Shown piece by piece: positions 7,255 through 14,320 of a stretch of 30,614 bases of DNA. The position numbers and the translations under genes are program-made. Within the stretch, counting starts at the first letter, position 1; every line of letters starts with the position of its first letter. Origin of the DNA: Collinsella sp. (lineage in GTDB: Bacteria; Actinomycetota; Coriobacteriia; Coriobacteriales; Coriobacteriaceae); assembly GCA_019425005.1 (NCBI GenBank), contig JAHYYK010000029.1:1-30614 (forward strand). Reading direction: 5' to 3'. The notes under the pieces are model-generated. The model saw only the letters and a list, made by a program, of their open reading frames with translations, was not told where the DNA came from and searched no databases.

Positions 7255-7740
7255 TTGAGTAACAAGAAACTGCCCGAGAATGCAACCAAGACCGAAGGCG
7301 CCGAGCTCGCCCGCCGTGGAAGGGGCGAAATATCCACCGCAACGGCGGTGCCTCACGTGAGCTATGACGATTTGCGCCATGCCGATCGTATTGTCATTGA
7401 CGGCCTTGAGGTTTTTGCCAACCATGGCGTGTATCCCGAGGAGAACGCGCTGGGTCAGAAGTTCATCGTTTCTCTGGTGCTCTATGCCGACCTGCGCGCG
7501 GCGGGGGAGCACGATAACCTGGACGCCTCGATTGACTACGGCTCGGTGTGCCACGATGTCGATGGCTATCTGCGCGAGCATACGTTTAAGTTCATCGAGG
7601 CGGCAGCCGAGGGGACAGCCCAGATGCTGCTGCGCCGTTATCCCTCGCTGCTTGGTGTGCGCATAAAGCTCGATAAGCCGTGGGCTCCTGTTGGCCTGCC
7701 CCTGGCAAGCTGCGGCGTCGAGATCGAGCGCGTGCGCTAG
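7255..7740 (+). CDS. folB: Dihydroneopterin aldolase with N-terminal extension
   Basis: A 161-residue protein whose residues 43-161 form the FolB fold, which cleaves 7,8-dihydroneopterin to 6-hydroxymethyl-dihydropterin and glycolaldehyde. Conserved residues are present: the NHGVYPEEN loop with Glu62/63, Tyr95 in SIDYGSV, and Lys138/141 in RIKLDKPWAP. I chose TTG 7255 because AAGGAG (7240-7245) lies 9 bases upstream. This gives a 42-residue charged, low-complexity extension missing in usual FolB (about 120 residues). If the extension is not translated, GTG 7348 or ATG 7379 would be the start. No folK is fused, and folP, folK and folC are not in the window. Confidence 0.9.
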   Translation: MSNKKLPENATKTEGAELARRGRGEISTATAVPHVSYDDLRHADRIVIDGLEVFANHGVYPEENALGQKFIVSLVLYADLRAAGEHDNLDASIDYGSVCHDVDGYLREHTFKFIEAAAEGTAQMLLRRYPSLLGVRIKLDKPWAPVGLPLASCGVEIERVR

Positions 7741-7746
7741 TCGACG

Positions 7747-8523
7747 CTAGAGCTTGTTGAGGGGTGGCTGCTTGAGCCGCTGAGACAGTGCTCTATTGTT
7801 GGGACAGTACGTGTCGAGCAGGGCGTGAAAGCGCTGATTGTGGCTCGGCTCGAGCAGATGGACGAGCTCGTGGGCGACAACCATGTCGAGGCATTCGACA
7901 GGGTAGGCGGCGAGCTCGCGCGCGATGCGAATGGCGCCGGTTTTGGGTGTGCAGGAGCCCCAACGCGTTTTCATGCTGCGCACGGAGACGCGGGCCACGG
8001 TGACGCCCATTGCGATTTCGTACGCGTGCACGATGTCGCGTAGCGCTGCGGTGACCTCGGACGCGTAGAGCTGGTCGATGTGGGCTTGGAGCTCGTCGGA
8101 CGTTAGGCCGTCGAGGATTGCGTGCCGCTTGGCCTGCGGGCCTTCGTCCGATTCATCGGCACCCATAAAACTTGCGAAGGTGGCCTGTTTGGGTCGCGGT
8201 GCGGGTGATGCAAAGTTGTGATCGAGTGCATCCTGTACCGTGATGGGCTTGCCCCAAAGTGCAATGATGGACGAGGGGCTGAGCGGCTCTCGTGCCGTCG
8301 CCTGACGTTGCTCGCGCTGGGCAAGTCGGCTGATAATCCAGGCGCTGTTGCGCTTCACAAACGCTTCGATACGCTCGCGGCTGGCGCCGATCGGTGCGCT
8401 GGCGTGGACCTCGCCGCTCGATGTGACGCGTAGGTTGAAGTTCTTGACGCGCTTTTTGGTAACGACGACGGGGATGGTCGTCCCATCCGGTCGGGATGCG
8501 GAAATCGTAAACTGCTGCGTCAA
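7747..8523 (-). CDS. YgjP-like zinc metallopeptidase (DUF45/SprT-like)
   Basis: A 258-residue protein with the YgjP-type layout: an N-terminal beta-rich part (VVTKKRVKNFNLRV) and a C-terminal zinc site. The motif HELVH is at 218-222 with a third ligand His228 (EPSHNQRFH), and SMKTRWGSC precedes it as in the family. These proteins are predicted cytoplasmic metallopeptidases without firmly known substrates. I chose the TTG at 8523 because GAAGGA lies 6 bases before it; the upstream ATG (8556) lies inside a strong hairpin without a ribosome-binding site. It ends 6 bp from the convergent folB stop, with no terminator visible between them. Confidence 0.85.
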   Translation of the reverse strand: MTQQFTISASRPDGTTIPVVVTKKRVKNFNLRVTSSGEVHASAPIGASRERIEAFVKRNSAWIISRLAQREQRQATAREPLSPSSIIALWGKPITVQDALDHNFASPAPRPKQATFASFMGADESDEGPQAKRHAILDGLTSDELQAHIDQLYASEVTAALRDIVHAYEIAMGVTVARVSVRSMKTRWGSCTPKTGAIRIARELAAYPVECLDMVVAHELVHLLEPSHNQRFHALLDTYCPNNRALSQRLKQPPLNKL

Positions 8524-8546
8524 AAGCGGTCCTTCAGATCGGGGAC

Positions 8547-8580
8547 GGGCCGGCATGTCGACCGTTCGGCATGCCGGCCC
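8547..8580. terminator. Hairpin between dipeptidase and YgjP genes
   Basis: A perfect 11-bp inverted repeat GGGCCGGCATG / CATGCCGGCCC (8547-8557, 8570-8580) with a 12-base loop. It lies 17 bases after the dipeptidase stop on the minus strand. There is no T-run, so it may act as an mRNA 3' end, a processing barrier or a weak terminator. Confidence 0.55.
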
Positions 8581-8597
8581 GCTCAAGGGATGTGAAA

Positions 8598-9611
8598 TTA
8601 ATAACGCTCGAAGAAGGCAAGCGCGTTGTCGCTGCAGAGCTTTTGCATCACGGTCTTGCCAAAATGCTTGGAAAGCATGTTCTGGAACTCGGGCATCTTG
8701 CTGGCATCGGAGAGGAAAGCGGGCACCGTGGCGCCGTCCCAGTCGCCGCCGAGCGCGATGACGTCCTCGCCGCCCAGGTCGAGCCAGTGCTCGATATGCG
8801 CCGCCAGCTGGTCGAAGGTGACGTCTGCGGCGGTCTTGTCGGTTGCGTCGTTGGAAAGGAACTCGCTGCAGTAGTTGAGGCCGACGATGCCACCCATGTC
8901 GCGAATGGTGCGGAACTGGTCGTCGGTAAGGTTGCGTTTGGCGCCGCAAACCGCACGGGAGTTGGAGTGGCTGGCGACGAAGGGACGCGTGGCGCGGGCG
9001 GCGACCTCGTCAAAGCACTCATCGTTGAGGTGGGAGACGTCGAGCACCATGCCGGCGTGCTCCATCTGCGTAAGCGCCTCGATGCCGGCGGCGGTGAGGC
9101 CGGCGTGGGTGTCGTGGCCGCTCGCGAGCGGTCCCTGCGCGTTCCAGCTGAGTGACGACATAAGCACGCCCAGGCTCTTGAGCACCTCGATCAGCGCGGG
9201 GTCCTCGGCAAAGAACGTGGCGTTTTCGATGGTGTGGATGCAAGCGACCTTGCCGTCCTTGAGCGCGGGGCGAATGTCTGCGGCGCTGCGCACGTTGACC
9301 ATACGGTCGTGGTTGAGCATTGCCTGGCCGCTCATATGCGCCATGATCTGCGCCTGGAAGCGCGCGGCGTGGGCGGTGGGAATCTCGTCGGGGACAAACG
9401 TGGCGAAGCACTGTGCCCACGGCGTGTTGCCGATCTTTGCGAGCGAGATGGCACAGGCGTTACCCTCGATGAGGTCGAAATCTTGCGGATGCGTTTCGTC
9501 GCCGGGGAAATAACCGTCGGTGCCGGCGGTAAAGCGCAGGTCGAGATCGAGCGTGGCCCAGCCGATTCGGTCGGCAGTGTCGCAGTGTAGGTCAAATACG
9601 GGATATGCCAT
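8598..9611 (-). CDS. Membrane-dipeptidase family (M19) dipeptidase
   Basis: A 337-residue zinc dipeptidase of peptidase family M19, which hydrolyses a range of dipeptides. Metal-binding elements are visible: the N-terminal DLHCDT (His-x-Asp), the bridging glutamate in HTIENATF, SHLND and SHSNSRAV histidines, and GGDWDG near the C-terminus. There is no signal peptide, so it should act in the cytoplasm. ATG 9611 is preceded on the minus strand by GGAGGAACC, which fixes the start; an upstream in-frame ATG (9641) has no such site. Confidence 0.93.
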   Translation of the reverse strand: MAYPVFDLHCDTADRIGWATLDLDLRFTAGTDGYFPGDETHPQDFDLIEGNACAISLAKIGNTPWAQCFATFVPDEIPTAHAARFQAQIMAHMSGQAMLNHDRMVNVRSAADIRPALKDGKVACIHTIENATFFAEDPALIEVLKSLGVLMSSLSWNAQGPLASGHDTHAGLTAAGIEALTQMEHAGMVLDVSHLNDECFDEVAARATRPFVASHSNSRAVCGAKRNLTDDQFRTIRDMGGIVGLNYCSEFLSNDATDKTAADVTFDQLAAHIEHWLDLGGEDVIALGGDWDGATVPAFLSDASKMPEFQNMLSKHFGKTVMQKLCSDNALAFFERY

Positions 9612-9731
9612 GGTTCCTCCGGTTGCAGCGTTTCTTTGCAAACTGTCATTGAATTGTATGACTAGGGTATAGTTAGCGCCATATGTTCACGGCGGCCCGC
9701 GTTGTGCGCCGCCCTTATCACGGAGGTTACC

Positions 9732-10160
9732 ATGTCCAACCAGGGCAAGAAGGTCAAGACCCATTATCGCGGCACGCTCGATGACGGCACGCAGTTCGAT
9801 AGCTCCTACGATCGCGGCGAGCCGCTGGAGTTCACCTGCGGCGCCGGTCAGATGATCAAGGGCTTCGACGCCGCTGTTGTCGACATGCAGGTGGGCGAGA
9901 AGAAGACCGTGCACATTCCTGCTGCCGATGCCTACGGCGAGCACAATCCCGAGATGGTTCTGACCTTCCCGGCCGAACAGGTTCCCAACATCGAGCAGAT
10001 CGAGAAGGGCATGAAGCTTTTCCTGTCCACGCCGAGCGGTATGCCCGTTCCCGCCGTGGTCATCGACGTAACGCCCGAGGCTGTGACGCTCGACGCCAAC
10101 CACGAGCTGGCCGGCAAGGACCTCAACTTTGATATCGAGCTCGTTGAGGTCGAGGGTTAG
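9732..10160 (+). CDS. SlyD-like FKBP peptidyl-prolyl isomerase
   Basis: A 142-residue FKBP-type prolyl isomerase/chaperone of the SlyD class. The FKBP parts are THYRGTLDDGTQFDSS and GAGQMIKGFD, then an insert-in-flap domain (about 66-120, starting ADAYGEHNPEMV), and the closing strand FDIELVEVE. The His/Cys-rich nickel-binding tail of E. coli SlyD is absent, so metal binding cannot be assumed. GGAGG (9722-9726) sets ATG 9732. The leader contains a hairpin (9691-9713, GGCGGC..GC/GCGCCGCC) and a possible -10 TATAGT near 9668. The UreE-like gene starts 3 bases after the stop, so the two are co-transcribed. Confidence 0.92.
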   Translation: MSNQGKKVKTHYRGTLDDGTQFDSSYDRGEPLEFTCGAGQMIKGFDAAVVDMQVGEKKTVHIPAADAYGEHNPEMVLTFPAEQVPNIEQIEKGMKLFLSTPSGMPVPAVVIDVTPEAVTLDANHELAGKDLNFDIELVEVEG

Positions 10161-10163
10161 AGT

Positions 10164-10742
10164 ATGCCTGAACGCTTGGTTTCGACGACATGCTTGGGAA
10201 ATCTCAACGATCCGTCCTATGAACTCCTGCTTCGCCGGAAGTTGGGCGGCGTCTTTGAAGTTGACGAGCTACTGTTCGATTGGGACCGGGCTGATGTATG
10301 CGCGTTTGCGGGCGTGACGGAGCTGGGGCGCACGATCGATGTTCGGCTGGATGCTGCCGACGGCGGTCGTCTTGCCGATGGCGACGTGCTCGCCATCGAC
10401 CGTTCGGGCATTGTGCCCGTGGCGGTTGTCGTGCGCCTGCGCAGCGCCGAGGTTTATTTGGTCGAAGTCGACCGCACGGATCCGATTGCGCTCGCGCATG
10501 CGTGCTGGGAGATCGGCAATATGCACGCGCCGCTTTTCCGAGGCGATTCGGACGAGCATACCGTGCGCATGTATACGCCGGTGCAGCCTGTTTTGGGCCG
10601 CATGCTCCGGGGCGTCGAGGGTGTTCGGCTCTCGGTGGTTACCCGTGAACTCGATGCGGACCGGCGCTTTGCATCGAGTACGGCGGAGGTCGTCGTGAGC
10701 ATAGCTCCCGACTTTGCCATCGTAAAAAAGACGCGCGGCTAA
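10164..10742 (+). CDS. UreE-like stand-alone metallochaperone
   Basis: A 192-residue protein resembling urease accessory protein UreE. An N-terminal peptide-binding-like domain (1-105, with RLADGDVLAIDRSGIVPVAV) is followed by a ferredoxin-like domain with the hallmark ALAHACWEIGNMHAPLF. Its GNMH motif (His121) corresponds to the GNRH of UreE, whose histidine binds nickel at the dimer interface. LGRMLRGVEGVRLSV and REL follow, as in UreE. The usual His-rich tail is missing and the C-terminus continues 30 residues in a different style. No urease genes lie nearby. The gene begins 3 bases after the SlyD-like gene. The assignment rests on motif and domain order; nickel binding and the client enzyme are unproven. 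Confidence 0.7.
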   Translation: MPERLVSTTCLGNLNDPSYELLLRRKLGGVFEVDELLFDWDRADVCAFAGVTELGRTIDVRLDAADGGRLADGDVLAIDRSGIVPVAVVVRLRSAEVYLVEVDRTDPIALAHACWEIGNMHAPLFRGDSDEHTVRMYTPVQPVLGRMLRGVEGVRLSVVTRELDADRRFASSTAEVVVSIAPDFAIVKKTRG

Positions 10743-10755
10743 GTGCGCGTATGCG

Positions 10756-10796
10756 CAAGACGGGCTTTGAGGGGCGACCAATCAAAGTCCGTCTTG
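10756..10796. terminator. Stem-loop after the UreE-like gene
   Basis: A 15-bp stem CAAGACGGGCTTTGA (10756-10770) pairs with TCAAAGTCCGTCTTG (10782-10796), with one G-T pair and an 11-base loop, 13 bases after the stop. No T-run follows, so it may be a weak terminator or 3'-stabilising structure ahead of the HAD gene. Confidence 0.55.
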
Positions 10797-10826
10797 CTGT
10801 TGATAAGAGGCTTTGGGGGAAAGCAT

Positions 10827-11624
10827 ATGGGTCTTGAGGGAATCAAGCTGATTGCATGCGATTTGGACGGCACGTTGCTGCATCCGGGGGAGCGCGAGCC
10901 GCGTTCCGAGGCCTTTGAGCTTATCGATGAGCTGCATCGTCGCGGTATCGTGTTTATGCCGGCGAGCGGCCGTCAATATGCGAGCTTGCGCTACCTGTTT
11001 GCCCCGGTGGCCGATGAGCTCGCCTACGTATGCGAAAACGGAGCCCTGGTGATGAGCGAGGGGCGTGCCGTTGTCAAGCGTTCCATGGAGCGTTGCCTTG
11101 CTATGGATATCGCGAATGCCGTGGTTGCGTATCCCCATGCCGACGTGACCCTTTCGTGTGAGGGGCGCCTCTACACCATGAGCGGCAACGACGCGTTTGT
11201 TGAACACCTGCGTTATGAGGTCCACTGCGATGTGGCGGTGGTCGACCGTCCCGAGGACATCGACGAGGACGTCATTAAGATTGCCTTCCAGACGCCCGAG
11301 GCAGAGCAGCCGGCGGCGCTGGAGTATTTCGAGCGCCACTTTAGCGACTGTGTCGACGTGATGACGTCGGGAACCGAGTGGACGGACTTTATCGGCTTTG
11401 ATTCGGGTAAGGGTTCCGCGCTTGCCGATTACGGTCGTGCCCTGGGAATTTCGCCCGATGAGATGATGGCGTTTGGCGATAACGAAAACGACCGCGACAT
11501 GCTCAACGTAGTGGGCCATCCCTATCTAATGGAGAGCTGCAATCCCTCTATGCGTGGCATCAACGACCGCGTCCGTTACGTACGCACGGTCGAAGAGGAG
11601 CTGCGTCGCCTGCTCGCCGAGTAG
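10827..11624 (+). CDS. Cof-type HAD-IIB phosphatase
   Basis: A 265-residue haloacid-dehalogenase superfamily hydrolase of the Cof/YidA group, cytoplasmic phosphatases acting on sugar phosphates or nucleotides. All four motifs are present: I DLDGTLL, II MPASGR, III the lysine in GKGSALADYG, and IV GDNENDRDML. The cap domain lies between motifs II and III. ATG 10827 follows GGGGGAAA; an upstream in-frame GTG (10743) would run through the stem-loop and is unlikely. It ends in a palindromic element shared with the convergent perR-like gene. Substrate is unknown. Confidence 0.9.
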   Translation: MGLEGIKLIACDLDGTLLHPGEREPRSEAFELIDELHRRGIVFMPASGRQYASLRYLFAPVADELAYVCENGALVMSEGRAVVKRSMERCLAMDIANAVVAYPHADVTLSCEGRLYTMSGNDAFVEHLRYEVHCDVAVVDRPEDIDEDVIKIAFQTPEAEQPAALEYFERHFSDCVDVMTSGTEWTDFIGFDSGKGSALADYGRALGISPDEMMAFGDNENDRDMLNVVGHPYLMESCNPSMRGINDRVRYVRTVEEELRRLLAE

Positions 11625-11627
11625 ATA

Positions 11628-11698
11628 TTTGGGACATGCCTAGAAATGTACTGTTTGCTGTAGCGGATGGGCAAGTAGATTTGCAGGCATGTCCCAAA
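11628..11698. repeat. Palindromic element P3 between convergent genes
   Basis: TTTGGGACATGCCT (11628-11641) and AGGCATGTCCCAAA (11685-11698) are perfect inverted repeats. Inside, AAATGTACT and AGTAGATTT continue the pairing with mismatches. The element fills the whole gap between the HAD and perR-like stop codons. Its centre, CTGTTTGC, is shared with elements P4 and P5. It may act as a two-way terminator. Confidence 0.8.
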
Positions 11699-11700
11699 GG

Positions 11701-12081
11701 CTACTGGCAGTCGGGGCAGAGTCCCTCAAAGATGGTGTAGTGCGAGCTGACGCTCCATCCGATTTGTTCGGATGCCCTGGCGTCGAGCTGGGCGTCGAAG
11801 GGGAGTGGCACGTCGATGACGCGGCTGCACGAGGTGCAGATGATATGTGCGTGCGGCTCGATGGTGCGATCGAAGCGGCTGCCGCCCGGCGTCTTAATAG
11901 AGAGAATCTCCCCTGCGTCGGCTAAGAGATTGAGGTTGCGGTAGACCGTGCCGCGGCTGATCTTGTCATCCTGTTCGCGTACGGCGTTGTAGATTTCGTC
12001 GGCGGTGGGATGGTTATAGCTTTGGCGCACAGCGTCAAGAACCAGCTTTCGCTGCCTGGTATTCCTTCTTTGCACCGCCAT
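11701..12081 (-). CDS. perR: Fur-family peroxide sensor, PerR-like
   Basis: A 126-residue Fur-family repressor: winged helix (HPTADEIYNAV, ISRGTVYRNLNLL) and a C-terminal dimer domain. By hand alignment to B. subtilis PerR all five regulatory metal ligands are kept: His24 (H37), Asp71 (D85), His77 and His79 (H91, H93) and Asp90 (D104). The structural zinc pairs are C82-x2-C85 and C122-x2-C125. This favours peroxide sensing by metal-catalysed histidine oxidation over plain iron sensing. Start ATG 12081 has a GAGG motif upstream. The upstream minus-strand region holds an imperfect TTAG..CTAA repeat near 12130-12150 that could be an operator; I do not rely on it. Confidence 0.85.
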   Translation of the reverse strand: MAVQRRNTRQRKLVLDAVRQSYNHPTADEIYNAVREQDDKISRGTVYRNLNLLADAGEILSIKTPGGSRFDRTIEPHAHIICTSCSRVIDVPLPFDAQLDARASEQIGWSVSSHYTIFEGLCPDCQ

Positions 12082-12142
12082 GCGCCTCGCCTCTTTTCTA
12101 TCAACGGTTGTAGGTAAATGATACCGTATTTAGCACACAATA

Positions 12143-12553
12143 CTAATAACGAGGAATGAAACCGTCTTCATTGGCAAGTGGGGCTCGGGCCTGGGCGTCT
12201 ACGAGGCGAAAACGCGTTCCCATGCGCTCGTAGGAGGCGTGAAGCGCCTCGAGATGAGATAGGATGTTTGCCGGAGCTCCCTGTATCTCCATCTCGACTG
12301 AACCGTCTTCCATGTTACGCACCCAGCCGGTGAGTGCGCGTGCCTGCGCGAGGTTGGTGTTAGTAAAGCGAAAACCGACGCCCTGGACTTGCTCCGCCCA
12401 GCGCAGGAAATAGCGCAGGGGAGTGTCTTGAGTGGCCTCGTCGCTTGCGAGCACAGTAAGCCTGCGGCGCAACTCGAGCTCAATGTTTGATGGTTTTTGA
12501 GGCTCTCGACTGCCGCCGGTGACGCTGGAGAAGAACGCATCGAAGAAGCCCAT
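12143..12553 (-). CDS. Acylphosphatase-domain protein with N-terminal extension
   Basis: A 136-residue protein whose residues 50-136 match acylphosphatase: GVGFRFT with catalytic Arg62 and GWVRNMEDGSVE with Asn80. The 18-residue spacing equals that of Arg23 and Asn41 in the classical enzyme. Acylphosphatases hydrolyse acyl phosphates such as acetyl phosphate or 1,3-bisphosphoglycerate. The first 50 residues (MGFFDAFFSS, then a charged helix) are additional to the usual 90-100-residue enzyme. The start lies 2 bases after the stop of the upstream oxidoreductase, so translation is probably coupled; its own ribosome-binding site is weak. Confidence 0.85.
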   Translation of the reverse strand: MGFFDAFFSSVTGGSREPQKPSNIELELRRRLTVLASDEATQDTPLRYFLRWAEQVQGVGFRFTNTNLAQARALTGWVRNMEDGSVEMEIQGAPANILSHLEALHASYERMGTRFRLVDAQARAPLANEDGFIPRY

Positions 12554-12555
12554 CG

Positions 12556-13662
12556 CTAGGCCTGCTTGCCTGCGTCGGACGGGAAGGTGATGCCGGCCTG
12601 CTGGCGCACGGCATCCATGATGCGCAATGAGACGAGCGTGACATCGCGGTAGTGGCCAAGTTCGTGACGTCCCGCCGGGGTCTCCCAAATCTCTTCCTTA
12701 ACGTTATCGATGCCGCCGATGGCGGTGATAAAGTCTGTGAGTTCGTATTCCATAGTGTTGCTCGATTTGGGCAGGTCGAGCACGCGGCCGTTGTCGCCCT
12801 GTTCGCGCGGTGCCTCGGTCGCCGAGCCGCGTACGACATCGCCGCGATAGTCGATGCGGACATTGCGGGGCGTGGACAGATGGTCGATCTGGATAGTGCC
12901 ACGCTCGCCTTCGATCTGCGAGGGCAGCAGGTCATTCGTTATTTTGGAGTGCGCGAGCTCGACGGAGATACGGCCACCGCCGTAGCTGGCGAGAATGGAA
13001 CCGCAGCCGTCGATGGGGCCGTGCGTGAGCTGTCGCGTGGCGGGGTCGAGCAGAGTAGCCATGCTCGTAAGGCCGGAGGGCATGCCGAAAATCTCGACCA
13101 TGGGCTCGACGGTGTAGACGCCAATGTCCATGAGGGAACCCGATGCCATATTGCAGTCGAAGATATTGGTGGCGCGTCCCGCGAGAATCTCGTTGTAGCG
13201 CGAGGAATATTTGCCAAAGCGCAATGAGGCGCGGCGGATGGGGGCGATCTCGCCCAAGGCGTCCTCGATGGCGTGGAAGGCGGGGTCGTGGAGGGGACGC
13301 ATGGCCTCGAGGGCCACGACACCTGCTGCCTCGGCAGCGCGGAAGACTTCCAGCGCCTGCGCTTCGGTGGCGCAGAAGGGCTTCTCGACGATGACGTGCT
13401 TGCCACCGGCGATGCAGGCAAGGGCCTGCTCGTAGTGAAGTGCGTTAGGGCTGCCGATATAGACGGCGTCGACGTCGGCGGCTGCCGCGAGCTCATCGAG
13501 TGAAGTAAAGTTTCGCTCGCCACCGCGCTCGGCGGTAAAGGCGGCACCGCGATTGGCATCGCGTGAAAGCGTGCCCACAAACGCGGCTTGGTCGTTGGCG
13601 TTGACGACTTGGATAAAGTCGTCGGTGATCATGGATGTGCCGATGGTCGCGATGCGCAGCAT
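12556..13662 (-). CDS. Gfo/Idh/MocA-family NAD(P)-dependent oxidoreductase
   Basis: A 368-residue oxidoreductase. The Rossmann start is RIATIGTSMITDDF, with IGT in place of the common GxGxxG. The family signature EKP appears in HVIVEKPFCATE, and the substrate domain has SGSLMDIGVYTVEPM. Members oxidise or reduce sugars, inositols and related compounds; the substrate is not evident. ATG 13662 is preceded by AAGGGGG on the minus strand. A possible -10 TACACT lies upstream. It is followed in operon by the acylphosphatase gene. Confidence 0.92.
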   Translation of the reverse strand: MLRIATIGTSMITDDFIQVVNANDQAAFVGTLSRDANRGAAFTAERGGERNFTSLDELAAAADVDAVYIGSPNALHYEQALACIAGGKHVIVEKPFCATEAQALEVFRAAEAAGVVALEAMRPLHDPAFHAIEDALGEIAPIRRASLRFGKYSSRYNEILAGRATNIFDCNMASGSLMDIGVYTVEPMVEIFGMPSGLTSMATLLDPATRQLTHGPIDGCGSILASYGGGRISVELAHSKITNDLLPSQIEGERGTIQIDHLSTPRNVRIDYRGDVVRGSATEAPREQGDNGRVLDLPKSSNTMEYELTDFITAIGGIDNVKEEIWETPAGRHELGHYRDVTLVSLRIMDAVRQQAGITFPSDAGKQA

Positions 13663-13735
13663 ACGTCCCCCTTGCGTTGTTTGGTCTACAGGATGAGTGT
13701 AGCGCGTGGGGATATAAAGCTGCGCGAAAACGCTA

Positions 13736-14221
13736 TTACAGGTCGCTCTCGTTAAAGCCGGCGTCGATATCGAGGTTGCTGCCGTCGGCCGCCGTGGTGG
13801 CGAGCTCATCGCAGCGCTCGTTGAGCTCGTGACCGGCGTGACCCTTAACCCAGATGAAATCAACCTTGTGCTTGCTTTTGGCGGTGAGTAGGCGCTCCCA
13901 CAGGTCGCGGTTCTTGACGGGTTGCTTGTTGGCGGTTTTCCATCCGCGCTTTTTCCAGCCGTCGATCCAGTGCTTGTTAAAGGCGTTGACGACATACTGC
14001 GAATCGGAATGGACTTCGACCTCGCAAGGGCGGTTGAGCGCCTCGAGCGCCACGATGACCGCCATGAGTTCCATGCGGTTGTTGGTGGTCTTGGCATAGC
14101 CGCGCGAAAGCTCGGAGGTGAAGGTCTTGCCGGCGGGGTTGGTGTATTTGAGCACGGCGCCGTAGCCGCCGCGTCCCGGATTTGATCGGGCCGAGCCGTC
14201 GGTATAGATGATGACCTTCAC
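13736..14221 (-). CDS. rnhA: Ribonuclease HI
   Basis: A 161-residue RNase HI that removes RNA from RNA-DNA hybrids. The catalytic set is complete: Asp8 (YTDGSARSNPG), Glu51 (RMELMA), Asp73 (HSDSQY), His128 (KGHAGHE) and Asp138 (NERCDELA). Spacing fits E. coli D10/E48/D70/H124/D134. I chose GTG 14221 (giving MKVIIYTDGS) since AAAGGAAG lies just upstream and the family begins here; the longer ATG form (14272) adds 17 residues with no homologous counterpart. The protein runs about 15 residues past the last motif. Confidence 0.94.
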   Translation of the reverse strand: MKVIIYTDGSARSNPGRGGYGAVLKYTNPAGKTFTSELSRGYAKTTNNRMELMAVIVALEALNRPCEVEVHSDSQYVVNAFNKHWIDGWKKRGWKTANKQPVKNRDLWERLLTAKSKHKVDFIWVKGHAGHELNERCDELATTAADGSNLDIDAGFNESDL

Positions 14222-14320
14222 GGGCTTCCTTTCGTTGGGTACGTTTCGTGTGAGCGACCATTGTAGCGCCATGCCCGCCGTGGGCCAGCAATCTACGATT
14301 TCTACCCCGTCTTCGGACTG

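Noticed and set aside
8554..8949. A longer N-terminus for the YgjP-like protein on the minus strand.
   Set aside because: It would run antisense through the dipeptidase 3' end and a strong hairpin; the TTG at 8523 has a better ribosome-binding site.
12652..13503. Plus-strand open frames across the minus-strand oxidoreductase gene.
   Set aside because: Antisense shadows of a gene with a clear start, EKP motif and ribosome-binding site.
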